Positions 43,650 through 54,813 are shown, numbered from the stretch's first letter. The stretch is DNA of 64,000 nucleotides from Lachnospiraceae bacterium (GCA_015056795.1 SVFO01000014.1:1-64000), one strand, 5' to 3'. Numbers and translations are program-made. Notes: a model not told the origin generated them from the letters alone.

Positions 43650-45227
43650 ATGGCAGAGAAAAAAATAACTTGTCCCGTTTGCTTTACAAAAATGAATATG
43701 ATCGGGCACGACCTAGTCTGCCCCGTATGTGGATATAAGTATTGTGAGGGTCATGCTCCCTATACCTACGATGACCATAATCACAATGACTATAAGAGCT
43801 ATAATGAAAAGACAACCTATTCCACGGGTTACACAACGGCTGGCCGCGGCCAGTCCACCTCGCAGAGCAGCTCCCAGAGTACCTCTTACGCGCAAAGTGG
43901 TTATAAGACAAGCTTCCAAAATACCTCTTACGCGCAAAGTGGAAATGCCGCAAGACAGGCAGCGCAGACAAGCGCCCAGCGTCAGACATCCCGCAAGCCC
44001 AAGAAGCCGAAGGGCGTGCGCCTGATCTTTTTCATTGTATTTCTTTACTTTGCGCTTACGATCTTCAGCATCTTCTGGCGTTCCATCAGTGAGAACTTCA
44101 CCCCGGAGGAAATCATCAACTTTCTTGAGGAACACTTCTCTTCCGATACGGGCAATCAAAAAAAGGAGGAAGCTAAAAATACCAAAAGCTCGGCCAGCGC
44201 TGACTCCGAAGACCTTACCATGGAGAAGATTTTGGATAATATCCATACCCTGGAGGCACCGGAAACCCTCTTTCAGGATCTGCTGTGTACGGTTTCTCAT
44301 AAGCCGGTCAATCAGATCACCCAGGAAGACTGTGAGGCCATCACTGACATTCAGGTCTATTTTGATGACAACGACCAGGTCTGCCTCTATTATCGACTGA
44401 CGGATGGCACGGGCGAAGACTATCGTCCCGCAAATACGACCTTTGACACCTCAGAGCTTCGCCTCTTTACAAATTTGGAACAATTCCGTGCTCTCTATAT
44501 TACAAACATGATCTTTCAACCCGGAGATTTTCGCGGTTTGAATCATCTCAACTGTCTGGAGTGCTCCAATACTCCCGCGCAGCTTTGCGAACTTCTTGAG
44601 GATCCAGAGCAGCTCCAATATCTTATTCTGAATTCCAAGGAGCTGGCTTTCGACCTTACTGACATTGAGAAGTTCCAAAATCTGTATGTTTTGGAAGTTT
44701 ATTCCATTGGCGTTGACAATGCGGAGGGCATTGGTCAAATCACCAGTTTAAGCGACTTTTGCATCGAGACGACTACAAAGCCAAGCAACTATGCCTTTCT
44801 GAATTCCCTCGTCAACATGGAATATTTGGAAATTAAAACAAGACACCTTACGGATGTTTCTTTCTTAAATTACATGCCAAACCTGCTCCACTTATCCATC
44901 AGCGGAGCAATCGACCTGACCGATATTTCCGCCATCCGCAGCTGTCCAAACATGACGGAGCTCAGCTTAAGAAGCGTGACCTCACTTCAGGATTACTCTC
45001 CCATTGCTGCCCTTGGCGATCTTGACTCACTCAGCATTGACGAATGTGGTTTAAAGGACATATCCTTTCTGTCTTCCCTCAAGAATCTCATTTATGTTTC
45101 TTTGACATACAACGAGATTACCGATTTATCACCGCTAGAGAATCTGCCTCTCCTGAGTGACGTTTATGTTTATGGTAATTCCATTGAGAATTACGGAACT
45201 CTCGATCGATCCATTCTTTACGAATGA
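43650..45227 (+). CDS. Zinc-ribbon, TM, leucine-rich-repeat protein
   Basis: CPVCFTKM...CPVCGYKYC; TM RLIFFIVFLYFALTIF; LRR SLKNLIYVSLTYNEITDLSPLENLPLLSDVYVYGN. Confidence 0.8.
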   Translation: MAEKKITCPVCFTKMNMIGHDLVCPVCGYKYCEGHAPYTYDDHNHNDYKSYNEKTTYSTGYTTAGRGQSTSQSSSQSTSYAQSGYKTSFQNTSYAQSGNAARQAAQTSAQRQTSRKPKKPKGVRLIFFIVFLYFALTIFSIFWRSISENFTPEEIINFLEEHFSSDTGNQKKEEAKNTKSSASADSEDLTMEKILDNIHTLEAPETLFQDLLCTVSHKPVNQITQEDCEAITDIQVYFDDNDQVCLYYRLTDGTGEDYRPANTTFDTSELRLFTNLEQFRALYITNMIFQPGDFRGLNHLNCLECSNTPAQLCELLEDPEQLQYLILNSKELAFDLTDIEKFQNLYVLEVYSIGVDNAEGIGQITSLSDFCIETTTKPSNYAFLNSLVNMEYLEIKTRHLTDVSFLNYMPNLLHLSISGAIDLTDISAIRSCPNMTELSLRSVTSLQDYSPIAALGDLDSLSIDECGLKDISFLSSLKNLIYVSLTYNEITDLSPLENLPLLSDVYVYGNSIENYGTLDRSILYE

Positions 45228-45240
45228 TCATCATAAATAA

Positions 45241-46638
45241 ATGAACAAAGGATTTGATTTAGAAATGTACACAAAAAGACACGCACTTCGTTTCCTGCCC
45301 CTTATTTTACCATTTCTTCTGCTCTGCGCAGGCTGCAGCACTCCCGCTGATCATCATTCCTCGTCAGACTTGGATGCTTCGCTTGCCTCAGCCATTCAGG
45401 GTGATCCCATCATTACACCGGTTCCCATTGAGACGCAAGAGCTTACTTCCGAATCCACGCCAGAGCCTACTCCAGAGCCCACGCCCGATCCTGAGCTGAC
45501 CTTGATGGCCCTCGGAGACAATCTGATGCATATGGGAATTGTTGGATCGGGAAAGCAAAAGGATGGTACCAGAAATTATGATTTTCTGTTCGAAGACATT
45601 CATGACTTTATTGATTTGGCAGATGTCAGCGTGATCAATCAGGAGACAATCTTTGGCGGCAACGACCTTGGCTTCTCCGGTTATCCCTATTTCAACTCTC
45701 CCACAGAGGTTGGCGATGCCATCGTAAACGCCGGTTTTGACGTTGTCCTTCAGGCGACGAATCACACGCTGGATCAAAAGCAGGAAGGTATTGAGCACTG
45801 CATGAACTATTGGAAGACGCATCCTGAAATCCTTATGGTCGGTTTGCATGACCGCTATGAGGATGAGGACGGAAATCTTCTGCCTGCGCAGGAACGCATT
45901 CCCTTGATTACCAAAAATGGCATTACACTCGCCATTCTCAACTATACCTACGGTCCCAACGCCGAGATTCTTCCCAAATATGCTCGTGGCAGAATGGACG
46001 TGCTCTGCAAATGGGAGGAAAAGAATGGTGCCCTTGACTTTACGACGATCAATCCTCAGGTTTTGGAGGAGATCGCGGCTGCTGAAGAAATTGCCGATGC
46101 CGTTGTCGTCTTCCCTCACTGGGGCGCAGAATATGTCACGACGCCAAGTAAATACCAGAAGACCTTCGCAAAACAGATGGCAGAGGCCGGCGCTGACCTC
46201 ATCATTGGCGCACATCCCCATGTGACGCAGCCCGTGGAATGGGTTACGGCAGATAACGGCAACGAATGTCTTTGCTACTACTCGCTTGGAAATTATGTTT
46301 CCACGCAGCAGGATCCCATCTCCATGTTAGAGAATATGGCTTGGGTAACCTTCCGCAAGACCAATGGCGTTACTTACATCGTTGACGAAATGTCAGGAAG
46401 CATTCCTCTCGTCTTCCAGTATTATTCTGGCCCTCTCCGTTTCGGCGGCGTTTATCTGCTGGAGGAATATACGCAGGACATCGCTAACAAACACGGCATC
46501 CGCAACTGGGGCAAGAAGAACCTTTACGTGGACGACCTTTGGCAATGGAGTGCCGAGATCCTCGGTGACAGCGTCAAGTCCGCCTACGAGCTCACAGGCC
46601 TGCGCGCTCCCGCCCAATCCGAAGAACCCGCCGGATAA
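45241..46638 (+). CDS. CapA family lipoprotein (metallophosphatase-like)
   Basis: Lipobox LLCAGC; LMALGDNLMHMGIV; VVFPHWGAEY; IIGAHPHVTQPVEWV. Confidence 0.88.
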   Translation: MNKGFDLEMYTKRHALRFLPLILPFLLLCAGCSTPADHHSSSDLDASLASAIQGDPIITPVPIETQELTSESTPEPTPEPTPDPELTLMALGDNLMHMGIVGSGKQKDGTRNYDFLFEDIHDFIDLADVSVINQETIFGGNDLGFSGYPYFNSPTEVGDAIVNAGFDVVLQATNHTLDQKQEGIEHCMNYWKTHPEILMVGLHDRYEDEDGNLLPAQERIPLITKNGITLAILNYTYGPNAEILPKYARGRMDVLCKWEEKNGALDFTTINPQVLEEIAAAEEIADAVVVFPHWGAEYVTTPSKYQKTFAKQMAEAGADLIIGAHPHVTQPVEWVTADNGNECLCYYSLGNYVSTQQDPISMLENMAWVTFRKTNGVTYIVDEMSGSIPLVFQYYSGPLRFGGVYLLEEYTQDIANKHGIRNWGKKNLYVDDLWQWSAEILGDSVKSAYELTGLRAPAQSEEPAG

Positions 46639-46654
46639 TAACGATTGTTTCCCT

Positions 46655-46690
46655 AAGTATCAGGGGTTCGATTCCCCTACTTCTGAACGG
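46655..46690 (+). other. tRNA 3'-end-like remnant (T-arm only)
   Basis: AGGGG-TTCGATT-CCCCT then ACTTCTGA; no D-arm or matching 5' acceptor upstream. Confidence 0.35.
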
Positions 46691-46793
46691 CTCGTCCAGT
46701 TCTTAATGAATTGGAGTCCTTTGGCGACGCCATCATTTATAAGCGTCGCCGACAAAGGACGAACAATGAATTTAGAACCGTCCGAGCCGTTCA
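46684..46793. repeat. 110-bp imperfect inverted repeat (MITE-like hairpin)
   Basis: TGAACGGCTCG/CGAGCCGTTCA termini; inner GTCCTTTGGCGACGC pairs with GCGTCGCC..AAAGGAC. Confidence 0.8.
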
Positions 46794-46839
46794 CAAACAA
46801 CACCCGCGCCCAATCCCCCGTAACAATGTAACCACACAA

Positions 46840-46871
46840 AAATCCTTCCCACAAGCGGGGAAGGATTCTTA
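46840..46871 (-). terminator. tex terminator
   Basis: Minus AATCCTTCCCcgcttgtGGGAAGGATTTTT. Confidence 0.75.
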
Positions 46872-46874
46872 AGT

Positions 46875-49334
46875 TTATTGTGGCTTAATTTTCATGGTGA
46901 GGCCGATGCGCTTCTTGGGTACGTCCACGGTGAGAACCTGCACGTCCACAATGTCGCCAACGCTGACTGCCTCCAGCGGATGCTTAATATAGCGATCCGT
47001 GATCTGCGAAATATGTACCAGGCCATCCTGATGAACGCCAATGTCTACAAAGACGCCAAAGTCAATGACGTTTCTCACGGTTCCCTTTAAGATCATGCCG
47101 GGCTTTAAGTCCTTCATGTCAAGCACGTCGCTTCGAAGGATGGGCTTCGGCATATCCTCTCTTGGGTCTCTTGCGGGCTTCTCTAGCTCCTTCAAAATAT
47201 CCGTCAGCGTAATCTCGCCGATGCCAAGCTCACTTGCCAGCGCTGCCTTATCCTTCACACGCTTTTCGAGTCCAGAAACATTCTGAGCATTTCCTGCACT
47301 TTGGGAAGGCTTTGCTACATCCACAACAGCCTTTCCAGCATTTTTCCCGTTATCCTTCTCCTCAGGAGCCGCAATGACAAGGTTCCCCATGGCAGCGGCA
47401 AGTGCCTTGCCCATGGAAGTGTTGGTGTTCTTTACCACCAGCCGCTTACCCTTTCCATTTGCGTTCTGACCACTATGTCCATTCGACTTTGCATCGTTTG
47501 CACGCGCTCCCTGGGAATTCCCGCCCTCTGCCTTAGCCGTACGCCCTAGCTTTTTGTCCTCTGCAGCCTTTTTCTGCATCGCCCTGACGTCATCCATGGT
47601 CAGGCCAAGCTTATCCAGCAGCTTCTCTGCCGCCTCATAGCTCTCGGGATGCACGCTGGTTGCATCCAAGGGATTCTCTCCGTCCAAAATTCTCATAAAG
47701 CCTGCGCACTGTTCAAATGCCTTGGGACCGAGCTTCGGAACCTTTAGAAGCTGTCTGCGGTTCGTGAACTTACCGTTCTGCTCACGATAATCTACGATGT
47801 TCTTTGCAATGGTCTTATTGATACCAGAAATATACTCTAAAAGCGGTGCGGAAGCCGTGTTAACGTCAACGCCAACCTTATTTACGCTGCTCTCAACGAC
47901 ACCGCCCAACGCCTCATCCAGCTTCTTCTGATTCATGTCGTGCTGGTACTGTCCGACGCCGATGGACTTCGGATCAATCTTTACCAGCTCTGCCAGCGGA
48001 TCCTGCAGTCTTCTCGCGATGGAAGCCGCGCTACGCTGTCCCACGTCAAACTGCGGAAACTCCTCCGTTGCCAGCTTACTAGCGGAATAAACAGATGCAC
48101 CCGCCTCATTTACGATCACATACTGTACGGGACGATCCAGCTCCTTTAAGAGCTCAACAATCACCTGCTCAGACTCGCGGGAGGCCGTTCCGTTACCTAC
48201 GGAAATCAGATCCACGTTATATTTCTTAATCAACTTCTTCAGCTCGAATTTCGCCTCATCCACCTTGTTTTGCGGTGCGGTGGGATAAATGACCTTGGTA
48301 TCCAAAACCTTGCCCGTAGCGTCAACGATGGCAAGCTTACAGCCCGTTCTGAATGCGGGATCCCAGCCAAGCACAACCTTTCCTGCAATGGGAGGCTGCA
48401 TCAAAAGCTGCTCCAGATTCTTTCCAAAGACATCGATGGCGCCATCCTCAGCCTTTTCCGTAAGATCGCTGCGAATTTCACGCTCAATTGCAGGCGCAAT
48501 CAGACGCTCATAGCTGTCCTGACAAACCTCCTTTAAGGCAGGCGTCGTAAACTCGTTTTCCGAGGTGATGATCTTCTTCTCAAGATAGCGCAAGATACGC
48601 TCCGTAGGAGCCTCAATCTTTACGGTCAGAATCTTCTCTGCCTCACCACGGTTCAGTGCAAGCACGCGATGTCCTGCAAGCTTCTTCACAGGCTCACTGA
48701 AATGATAATACATCTCATAAACGCTCTCTTGCTTCTCGTCCTTGGCAACGCTGGTGACAATGCCCTCCTCGTAGGTTGCGTTACGAATATACAGACGATG
48801 CTCCGCATCATCGGAAATGGACTCAGCAATAATGTCCTTCGCGCCCTGCAGGGCCTCGGCAACATTCTTTACCTGCTTCTCCTCAGGTACGTCCGTACCC
48901 GTCACGTACTTCTCCGCTTCCTTCTCCAACGGCTCCGTCGCATTCTGGGCAAGCAGATATTCAGCAAGACCATCAAGTCCCTTTTCCTTCGCAACGCTGG
49001 CTCTGGTCTTTCTCTTGGGACGAAAAGGGCGATACAGATCTTCAACCGTAACCATGGTCTCTGCGGCCTTAATCTTTGCTTCCAGCTCAGGCGTCAGCTT
49101 TCCCTGCTCGCTGATGCTGCTCAGCACCTGCTCCTTCTTCTCCTCCAGATTTCTCAAATACACCAGTCTCTCATGGAGATTACGCAGCTGCTCATCATTT
49201 AAGGAGCCCGTCACCTCCTTACGATAACGGGAAATAAAGGGAATCGTGTTTCCCTCATCAATCAGCTTCACGGCAGCTTCCACCTGCCACTTTTGTACCT
49301 TCAGTTCTTCCGTGATTTTTGCAATTACGTCCAT
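46875..49334 (-). CDS. tex: Tex family S1 RNA-binding protein
   Basis: IPFISRYRKEVTGSLNDEQL; VLGWDPAFRTGCKLAIVD; C-terminal S1 GTVRNVIDFGVFVDIGVHQDGLVHISQ. Confidence 0.95.
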   Translation of the reverse strand: MDVIAKITEELKVQKWQVEAAVKLIDEGNTIPFISRYRKEVTGSLNDEQLRNLHERLVYLRNLEEKKEQVLSSISEQGKLTPELEAKIKAAETMVTVEDLYRPFRPKRKTRASVAKEKGLDGLAEYLLAQNATEPLEKEAEKYVTGTDVPEEKQVKNVAEALQGAKDIIAESISDDAEHRLYIRNATYEEGIVTSVAKDEKQESVYEMYYHFSEPVKKLAGHRVLALNRGEAEKILTVKIEAPTERILRYLEKKIITSENEFTTPALKEVCQDSYERLIAPAIEREIRSDLTEKAEDGAIDVFGKNLEQLLMQPPIAGKVVLGWDPAFRTGCKLAIVDATGKVLDTKVIYPTAPQNKVDEAKFELKKLIKKYNVDLISVGNGTASRESEQVIVELLKELDRPVQYVIVNEAGASVYSASKLATEEFPQFDVGQRSAASIARRLQDPLAELVKIDPKSIGVGQYQHDMNQKKLDEALGGVVESSVNKVGVDVNTASAPLLEYISGINKTIAKNIVDYREQNGKFTNRRQLLKVPKLGPKAFEQCAGFMRILDGENPLDATSVHPESYEAAEKLLDKLGLTMDDVRAMQKKAAEDKKLGRTAKAEGGNSQGARANDAKSNGHSGQNANGKGKRLVVKNTNTSMGKALAAAMGNLVIAAPEEKDNGKNAGKAVVDVAKPSQSAGNAQNVSGLEKRVKDKAALASELGIGEITLTDILKELEKPARDPREDMPKPILRSDVLDMKDLKPGMILKGTVRNVIDFGVFVDIGVHQDGLVHISQITDRYIKHPLEAVSVGDIVDVQVLTVDVPKKRIGLTMKIKPQ

Positions 49335-49511
49335 CTGTCTTAACCTCTCTGCGAATGCACTGACCTAATCATTTTTCTTGCTTCTGCGGCTTTTCCGCAC
49401 ACGATTATATTATATCAAACCAAATGCCAAAAATCAATTTTATAATTATTTCATTTACTAGTATTTGCTTTCCACGGAAAATCGTGTTAGAGTAGAAGGG
49501 AAAAGGGAGAT

Positions 49512-49880
49512 ATGCATATGAATTTAACTCAAAACGAAATCAATACGAATAGTATCCGTTCCTTTGCGCTTGCCTCCATCATTTGTGGCATCCTCGCGCT
49601 AATGACATTTTTCACGGGCTTCTTTCCCTTAATTACGGGAGGCTTGGGAATTATGTTTGCCGTGCTTTCCCGCAGGGAGGACAGACCCTTCCCCTCCTTA
49701 AGTTGGTGGGGCGTCGTACTATCCTGTATCGGCATCTTTATGGGAGCACTCGTCCTGATTTATGCCATTATGACCATACTCATACCCTTAATGACTGACC
49801 CCAATTATTATCAGGAAATGAATACCATGTATCAGAACCTTTATGGTGTCAGCCTGGATGAGATCTTCCGCGCACAGTAA
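49512..49880 (+). CDS. Small membrane protein (DUF4190-like)
   Basis: Two TM segments; LASIICGILALMTFF. Confidence 0.6.
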   Translation: MHMNLTQNEINTNSIRSFALASIICGILALMTFFTGFFPLITGGLGIMFAVLSRREDRPFPSLSWWGVVLSCIGIFMGALVLIYAIMTILIPLMTDPNYYQEMNTMYQNLYGVSLDEIFRAQ

Positions 49881-49901
49881 ACCCTGGATGGAGAAAAAAT
49901 T

Positions 49902-50669
49902 GTGAAAACATCTGCTAAATGTATCATCTTAAAAAATACGGCAAAAACTCTCATGGCCGGGAAATATTATTTCGCCATCATGACGCTTATTTTTTCCGGC
50001 ATGATCACATTGCTGTTTAACCGCTTTACCTATAACCTAAACAGCCGCATCTGCCTAACGCTCATGGAGGCGTTCAACATATCGGAGAACAGTCTGATGA
50101 TCATGGCCCTCTCCTATGTGTTGCCGCTGATTATGTCAGTCATTCTTGGCATACTGCAGATCGGTATGTGCCTGTTTTTCTTGAATGTCGTGACCGGTCG
50201 TCCCTTCTATACCTTTGACCTATTGTATGGCTACCTGCATGAGTTTGGTAAGTCCTTCCGCCTTTCTGGCGTACTGACGTTACTTAGCTTTATTTGTTTT
50301 CTACCCTCTGACATTTTTCTTGACATTTATCAAAGCAACTACCGCATGAATGTCTTAGTTCTTCTGATTTTGGCCGGACTACAGCTTGTGTTGTTACTCA
50401 TTTACATTCCCGTATCCCTTGCACTGTCTCAGGCCCTCTATGTTTATTTGGATTATCCCGATCTTTCAACTACGGAAATCCTAAAGATGAGCATCAAAAT
50501 CATGAACGGGAAAAAGCGTCAGTTGTTTTATATCCGCCTAAGCTTCCTCCCCCTGTTCCTCTTGGTTTTTGTTACCTTTGGCATTGGGCTGTTCTGGTTC
50601 CTGCCTTATTACCACGTTACCATGGCACTGTATTATTTGGACCTGATGAAGCCACAGAATCCATCCTAA
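49902..50669 (+). CDS. DUF975-like membrane protein
   Basis: Multi-TM; LNVVTGRPFYTFDLLYG, LFWFLPYYHVTMALYY. Confidence 0.65.
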   Translation: MKTSAKCIILKNTAKTLMAGKYYFAIMTLIFSGMITLLFNRFTYNLNSRICLTLMEAFNISENSLMIMALSYVLPLIMSVILGILQIGMCLFFLNVVTGRPFYTFDLLYGYLHEFGKSFRLSGVLTLLSFICFLPSDIFLDIYQSNYRMNVLVLLILAGLQLVLLLIYIPVSLALSQALYVYLDYPDLSTTEILKMSIKIMNGKKRQLFYIRLSFLPLFLLVFVTFGIGLFWFLPYYHVTMALYYLDLMKPQNPS

Positions 50670-50727
50670 GGAATGATAAAACATGAGGTTTTTCCTTCCT
50701 CAAAAGCTCAAGTGTATTGAAAAAATA

Positions 50728-50760
50728 AAGCGCGTCAGCATATCGCCTGACGCGCTTTTC
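50728..50760. terminator. Bidirectional terminator between prfB and the DUF975-like gene
   Basis: AAGCGCGTCAGcatatcgcCTGACGCGCTTttc. Confidence 0.8.
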
Positions 50761-50809
50761 TTATGCACTTATTTTATTACTTCTTTTACTTTCCATGCAT
50801 CGCTTCTCT

Positions 50810-51949
50810 TTACTCGTCCTGAGACTGAGACTTCGGCTGTCCCATGCTCAGCCATTTCAAATACCCATTCATGAAGGGATCCAGAGCTCCATCCAGTACG
50901 GCATCAACATTTCCCGTCTCCACGTCCGTTCGAAGATCCTTCACCAGCTTATAGGGCTGGAGCACATAGGAACGAATCTGATTACCAAAGCCAATCTCCT
51001 TCACCTCTCCGCGGATGTCCGAAAGCTTTTCTACGTTCGCCTCCTGCTTTAACAGGAACAGCTTCGCCTTCAACATCTGCATGGCCTTGTCCTTGTTCTG
51101 GAACTGGCTTCGCTCGTTCTGACAGGTAACAACCGTACCCGTGGGAATGTGCGTGATACGGATTGCAGAGGAGGTCTTATTGATGTGCTGACCGCCTGCG
51201 CCGCTGCTTCGATAGGTATCAATTCTCAGATCCTTATCATCAATTTCTACGTCGAGATCCTCTTCAATCTCTGGCATAACGTCGAGGGAAACAAAGGATG
51301 TCTGACGCTTTCCCTGCGCATTAAACGGGGAAATACGAACCAGTCTGTGTACGCCCTTCTCAGACTTCAAATAGCCATAGGCATTGATGCCATTCACCTG
51401 AAAGGTAACGGATTTGATGCCTGCCTCATCACCGTCCAGGAAATCCAGCACCTCGACGGTAAAGCCCTTACGCTCTGCCCAACGCGTGTACATGCGGTAA
51501 AGCATGCTACACCAGTCACAGCTCTCCGTACCGCCCGCGCCTGCATTTAATTTCAAAATCGCGTTATTCTTATCATATTCTCCTGAAAGAAGCGTACTGA
51601 TGCGAAGCTCCTCATACTCAGAGATAAACTCATCCAGCTCTGCCCGAATCTCGGGAATCATGGCCTCGTCGTTCTCCTCATAGCCCATTTCAATCAGCGT
51701 GAGAATATCCTCATACTGCGTGGAAAGCTTATGGCATTCCTCCACGACGTCCTTTAAGTTTTTCAGCTCCTTCATCTTCAGATTGGAACGATCAGGATCG
51801 TCCCAAAAGCCAGGAGCCTCCATATCCATCTGAAGCTCTTCGATTCTCTTTTCCTTACTGTCCAAGTCCAGCGAAGCCTTTACCTCCGCCAGAGGCTTTT
51901 CGTAGGTTAGAATCTCCGATTTCATCTGATCCAATTCTACAACTGCCAC
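50810..51949 (-). CDS. prfB: Peptide chain release factor 2
   Basis: AGAGGTESCDWCSMLYRMY; RSSGAGGQHINKTSSAIRITHIPTG; GTG start proposed at 51949. Confidence 0.95.
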   Translation of the reverse strand: MAVVELDQMKSEILTYEKPLAEVKASLDLDSKEKRIEELQMDMEAPGFWDDPDRSNLKMKELKNLKDVVEECHKLSTQYEDILTLIEMGYEENDEAMIPEIRAELDEFISEYEELRISTLLSGEYDKNNAILKLNAGAGGTESCDWCSMLYRMYTRWAERKGFTVEVLDFLDGDEAGIKSVTFQVNGINAYGYLKSEKGVHRLVRISPFNAQGKRQTSFVSLDVMPEIEEDLDVEIDDKDLRIDTYRSSGAGGQHINKTSSAIRITHIPTGTVVTCQNERSQFQNKDKAMQMLKAKLFLLKQEANVEKLSDIRGEVKEIGFGNQIRSYVLQPYKLVKDLRTDVETGNVDAVLDGALDPFMNGYLKWLSMGQPKSQSQDE

Positions 51950-52126
51950 TTTGATTTTCCTACCTTTTCTCGTCACTTCACTCATAAAAGCCGTCCGCGT
52001 CGCAGTCGCTTCGCGACTTTTATTTCGTTCCTCGCTACCAAACAACGCAGGCTATACGCTTTCGCATCCAGCCTGCGCCTTGCATCCTTCTTTATCTGTC
52101 CACTTCAAGCTGTTTGGCTAAATTAC

Positions 52127-54694
52127 TCAAGCCTTACGTCCGCAGCACTGCTTATACTTCTTGCCGGATCCACAAGGGCAGGGATCGTTCGGATATACCT
52201 TCGCTGCCTGACGCATCTTCGGTGCCTTCGTCACGGATTCATCCTTATTGGTTCCCGTAACCTTCGCCACCTGCTCACGCTCTACCTTCTGCTCTACCTT
52301 TGCGTGGAACAGAATTCTTACGGTCTCCTCGCGAATGTTCTGCGTCATCTCATCGAACATCTCATAGCCCGCCATCTTGTACTCCACAAGGGGATCCTTC
52401 TGACCAAGTGCCTGCAGGCCAATGCCCTGACGCATCTGCTCCATGTCATCAATGTGATCCATCCACTTTCTGTCGATCACCTTCAGCAGTATTACGCGCT
52501 CCAGCTCACGAATGGCCTCGGGCTCGGGGAATTCAGCCTCCTTGCTCTCATAGAGCTTGACTGCCTCTTCCTTCAGCTGCTGCTTGAGGTCATTCTTCTT
52601 GCGCTTCTTTAATCTCTCAAGACTCACGGGCTCCAAGGGAATGGTCGGAAGCAGGAGTGAATTCAGCTCCGTGTAATTCCAATCCTCCGCACCCATGTCA
52701 TCGTTGATGCAGATGTCTACGGAATTCTCAACGATGTCCGTAATCATCTTATAGATAACGCCGCGCATGCTCTCGCCGTCCAATACTCTGCGGCGCTCAT
52801 CATAAATGATCTGCCTCTGCTCACTCATGACGCGGTCATATTCCAGCAAATTCTTTCTAACACCAAAGTTATTGCTCTCAATTCTCTTCTGCGCTGACTC
52901 GATGGAAGCCGTGAGCGACTTATGTGCGATCTCCTGTCCCTCGGGCACGCCCAATGCATTAAAGATCTTGATCAGACGCTCAGAACCAAACAATCTCATC
53001 AGATCATCTTCCAAGGAGATATAGAACTTGGATTCACCAGGGTCTCCCTGACGACCGGAACGACCACGCAGCTGATTATCAATACGGCGGGATTCATGGC
53101 GCTCCGTACCAACGATCTTCAGACCGCCTGCTGCCTTTGCTTCGTCGTCCAGCTTAATATCCGTACCACGACCAGCCATGTTGGTTGCGATGGTTACCGC
53201 ACCGTGGAGACCAGCATCTGCAACGATTTCAGCCTCCATCTCATGGAACTTTGCGTTCAAAACCTTATGCGGAATGCCACGCTTGGAAAGGCGGCGGCTC
53301 AGCTCCTCACTGGCATCAATGTTAATCGTGCCGACCAGAACGGGCTGTCCCTTTGCATGTGCCTCTTCCACGGCATCACAGATGGCATGAAGCTTCTCTG
53401 CCTTTGTCTTATATACTGCATCCTGCAGGTCCTGACGAATGACAGGCTTATTGGTCGGGATTTCGATAACGTCCATGCCATAAATGTCACGGAACTCGTT
53501 CTCCTCGGTCAAAGCCGTACCGGTCATGCCGCACTTCTTTTCGAATAAGTTAAAGAAATTCTGGAAGGTAATGGTTGCAAGCGTCTTGGACTCGCGCTTT
53601 ACCTTTACCTTTTCCTTTGCCTCAATTGCCTGATGCAAGCCGTCGGAATAACGTCTGCCGGGCATAATACGTCCCGTAAATTCATCGACGATCAATACCT
53701 GATCATCCTTTACCACGTAATCCTGATCACGGAACATCAGGTTGTGCGCGCGCAGTGCAAGGATAATGTTATGCTGAATTTCAAGATTCTCAGGATCCGC
53801 AAAGTTCTCAATGTGGAAGAACCGCTCCACCTTTTTCACGCCGTCAGCGGTCAAATTAATGACCTTGTCCTTCTCGTTTACGATGAAGTCTCCCGTCTCC
53901 TGCTGCTCAATTCCCATGATGGCATCCAGCTTTGAGAGATCCTTCATGTCCGCACCACGCTTCATCTGGCGTGCAAGAATGTCACACATCTCATAAAGGG
54001 AGGTTGACTTTCCACTCTCACCGGAAATAATCAGGGGCGTTCTCGCTTCATCGATGAGTACGGAGTCCACCTCGTCGATGATGGCGTAATGGAGTCCACG
54101 GAGCACCAGCTGCTCCTTATAAATTACCATATTATCCCTTAAGTAGTCGAAACCAAGCTCATTGTTGGTTACATAGGTAATGTCGCAGTTGTAAGCCTTC
54201 TGGCGCTCCTCCTGCGTCATGGAGTTCAGAACGACACCAACCTTCAGGCCAAGGAATTCATGTACCTGTCCCATCCACTCCGCGTCACGCTTTGCCAAAT
54301 AGTCATTGACGGTAACGATATGGACGCCCTTGCCCTCCAAGGCATTCAAATATGCTGGGGCCGTGGAAACAAGCGTCTTACCTTCACCAGTCTTCATCTC
54401 GGCGATACGACCCTGATGCAGGATCACGCCGCCGATGAGCTGCACGCGGTAATGCTCAATGCCAAGAACACGTCTTGCTGCCTCACGAACCGTCGCAAAT
54501 GCTTCAGGAAGAATGTCATCCAGCGTCTCGCCGTCTGCAAGTCTCTTCTTGAACTCCTGCGTCTTCTCGCGAAGCCTTTCATCGGACAGCTCCATCATCT
54601 CAGGACGAAGTGCCTCAATCTTGTCAACAATGGGATAAACTCTCTTTAATTCCCTCTCGCTGTGCGTTCCAAAAATCTTTTCAACGATCTTCAT
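52127..54694 (-). CDS. secA: Preprotein translocase ATPase SecA
   Basis: [33 protein letters not shown]-terminal [13 protein letters not shown]. Confidence 0.98.
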   Translation of the reverse strand: MKIVEKIFGTHSERELKRVYPIVDKIEALRPEMMELSDERLREKTQEFKKRLADGETLDDILPEAFATVREAARRVLGIEHYRVQLIGGVILHQGRIAEMKTGEGKTLVSTAPAYLNALEGKGVHIVTVNDYLAKRDAEWMGQVHEFLGLKVGVVLNSMTQEERQKAYNCDITYVTNNELGFDYLRDNMVIYKEQLVLRGLHYAIIDEVDSVLIDEARTPLIISGESGKSTSLYEMCDILARQMKRGADMKDLSKLDAIMGIEQQETGDFIVNEKDKVINLTADGVKKVERFFHIENFADPENLEIQHNIILALRAHNLMFRDQDYVVKDDQVLIVDEFTGRIMPGRRYSDGLHQAIEAKEKVKVKRESKTLATITFQNFFNLFEKKCGMTGTALTEENEFRDIYGMDVIEIPTNKPVIRQDLQDAVYKTKAEKLHAICDAVEEAHAKGQPVLVGTINIDASEELSRRLSKRGIPHKVLNAKFHEMEAEIVADAGLHGAVTIATNMAGRGTDIKLDDEAKAAGGLKIVGTERHESRRIDNQLRGRSGRQGDPGESKFYISLEDDLMRLFGSERLIKIFNALGVPEGQEIAHKSLTASIESAQKRIESNNFGVRKNLLEYDRVMSEQRQIIYDERRRVLDGESMRGVIYKMITDIVENSVDICINDDMGAEDWNYTELNSLLLPTIPLEPVSLERLKKRKKNDLKQQLKEEAVKLYESKEAEFPEPEAIRELERVILLKVIDRKWMDHIDDMEQMRQGIGLQALGQKDPLVEYKMAGYEMFDEMTQNIREETVRILFHAKVEQKVEREQVAKVTGTNKDESVTKAPKMRQAAKVYPNDPCPCGSGKKYKQCCGRKA

Positions 54695-54813
54695 TTCTTT
54701 TCCTTATCTGCTTCGCGGCCATAAGCCGCGTTATTTTATCCACAACATAAACGATATTTTAACAGATTTTCTAATTTGTTTCAATAAAAATCATGTTAAA
54801 TAAATATGAACAA

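Noticed and set aside
46620-46700. Complete tRNA gene
   Set aside because: Only a T-arm-like segment and 3' acceptor are visible; no D-arm, anticodon arm or matching 5' acceptor.
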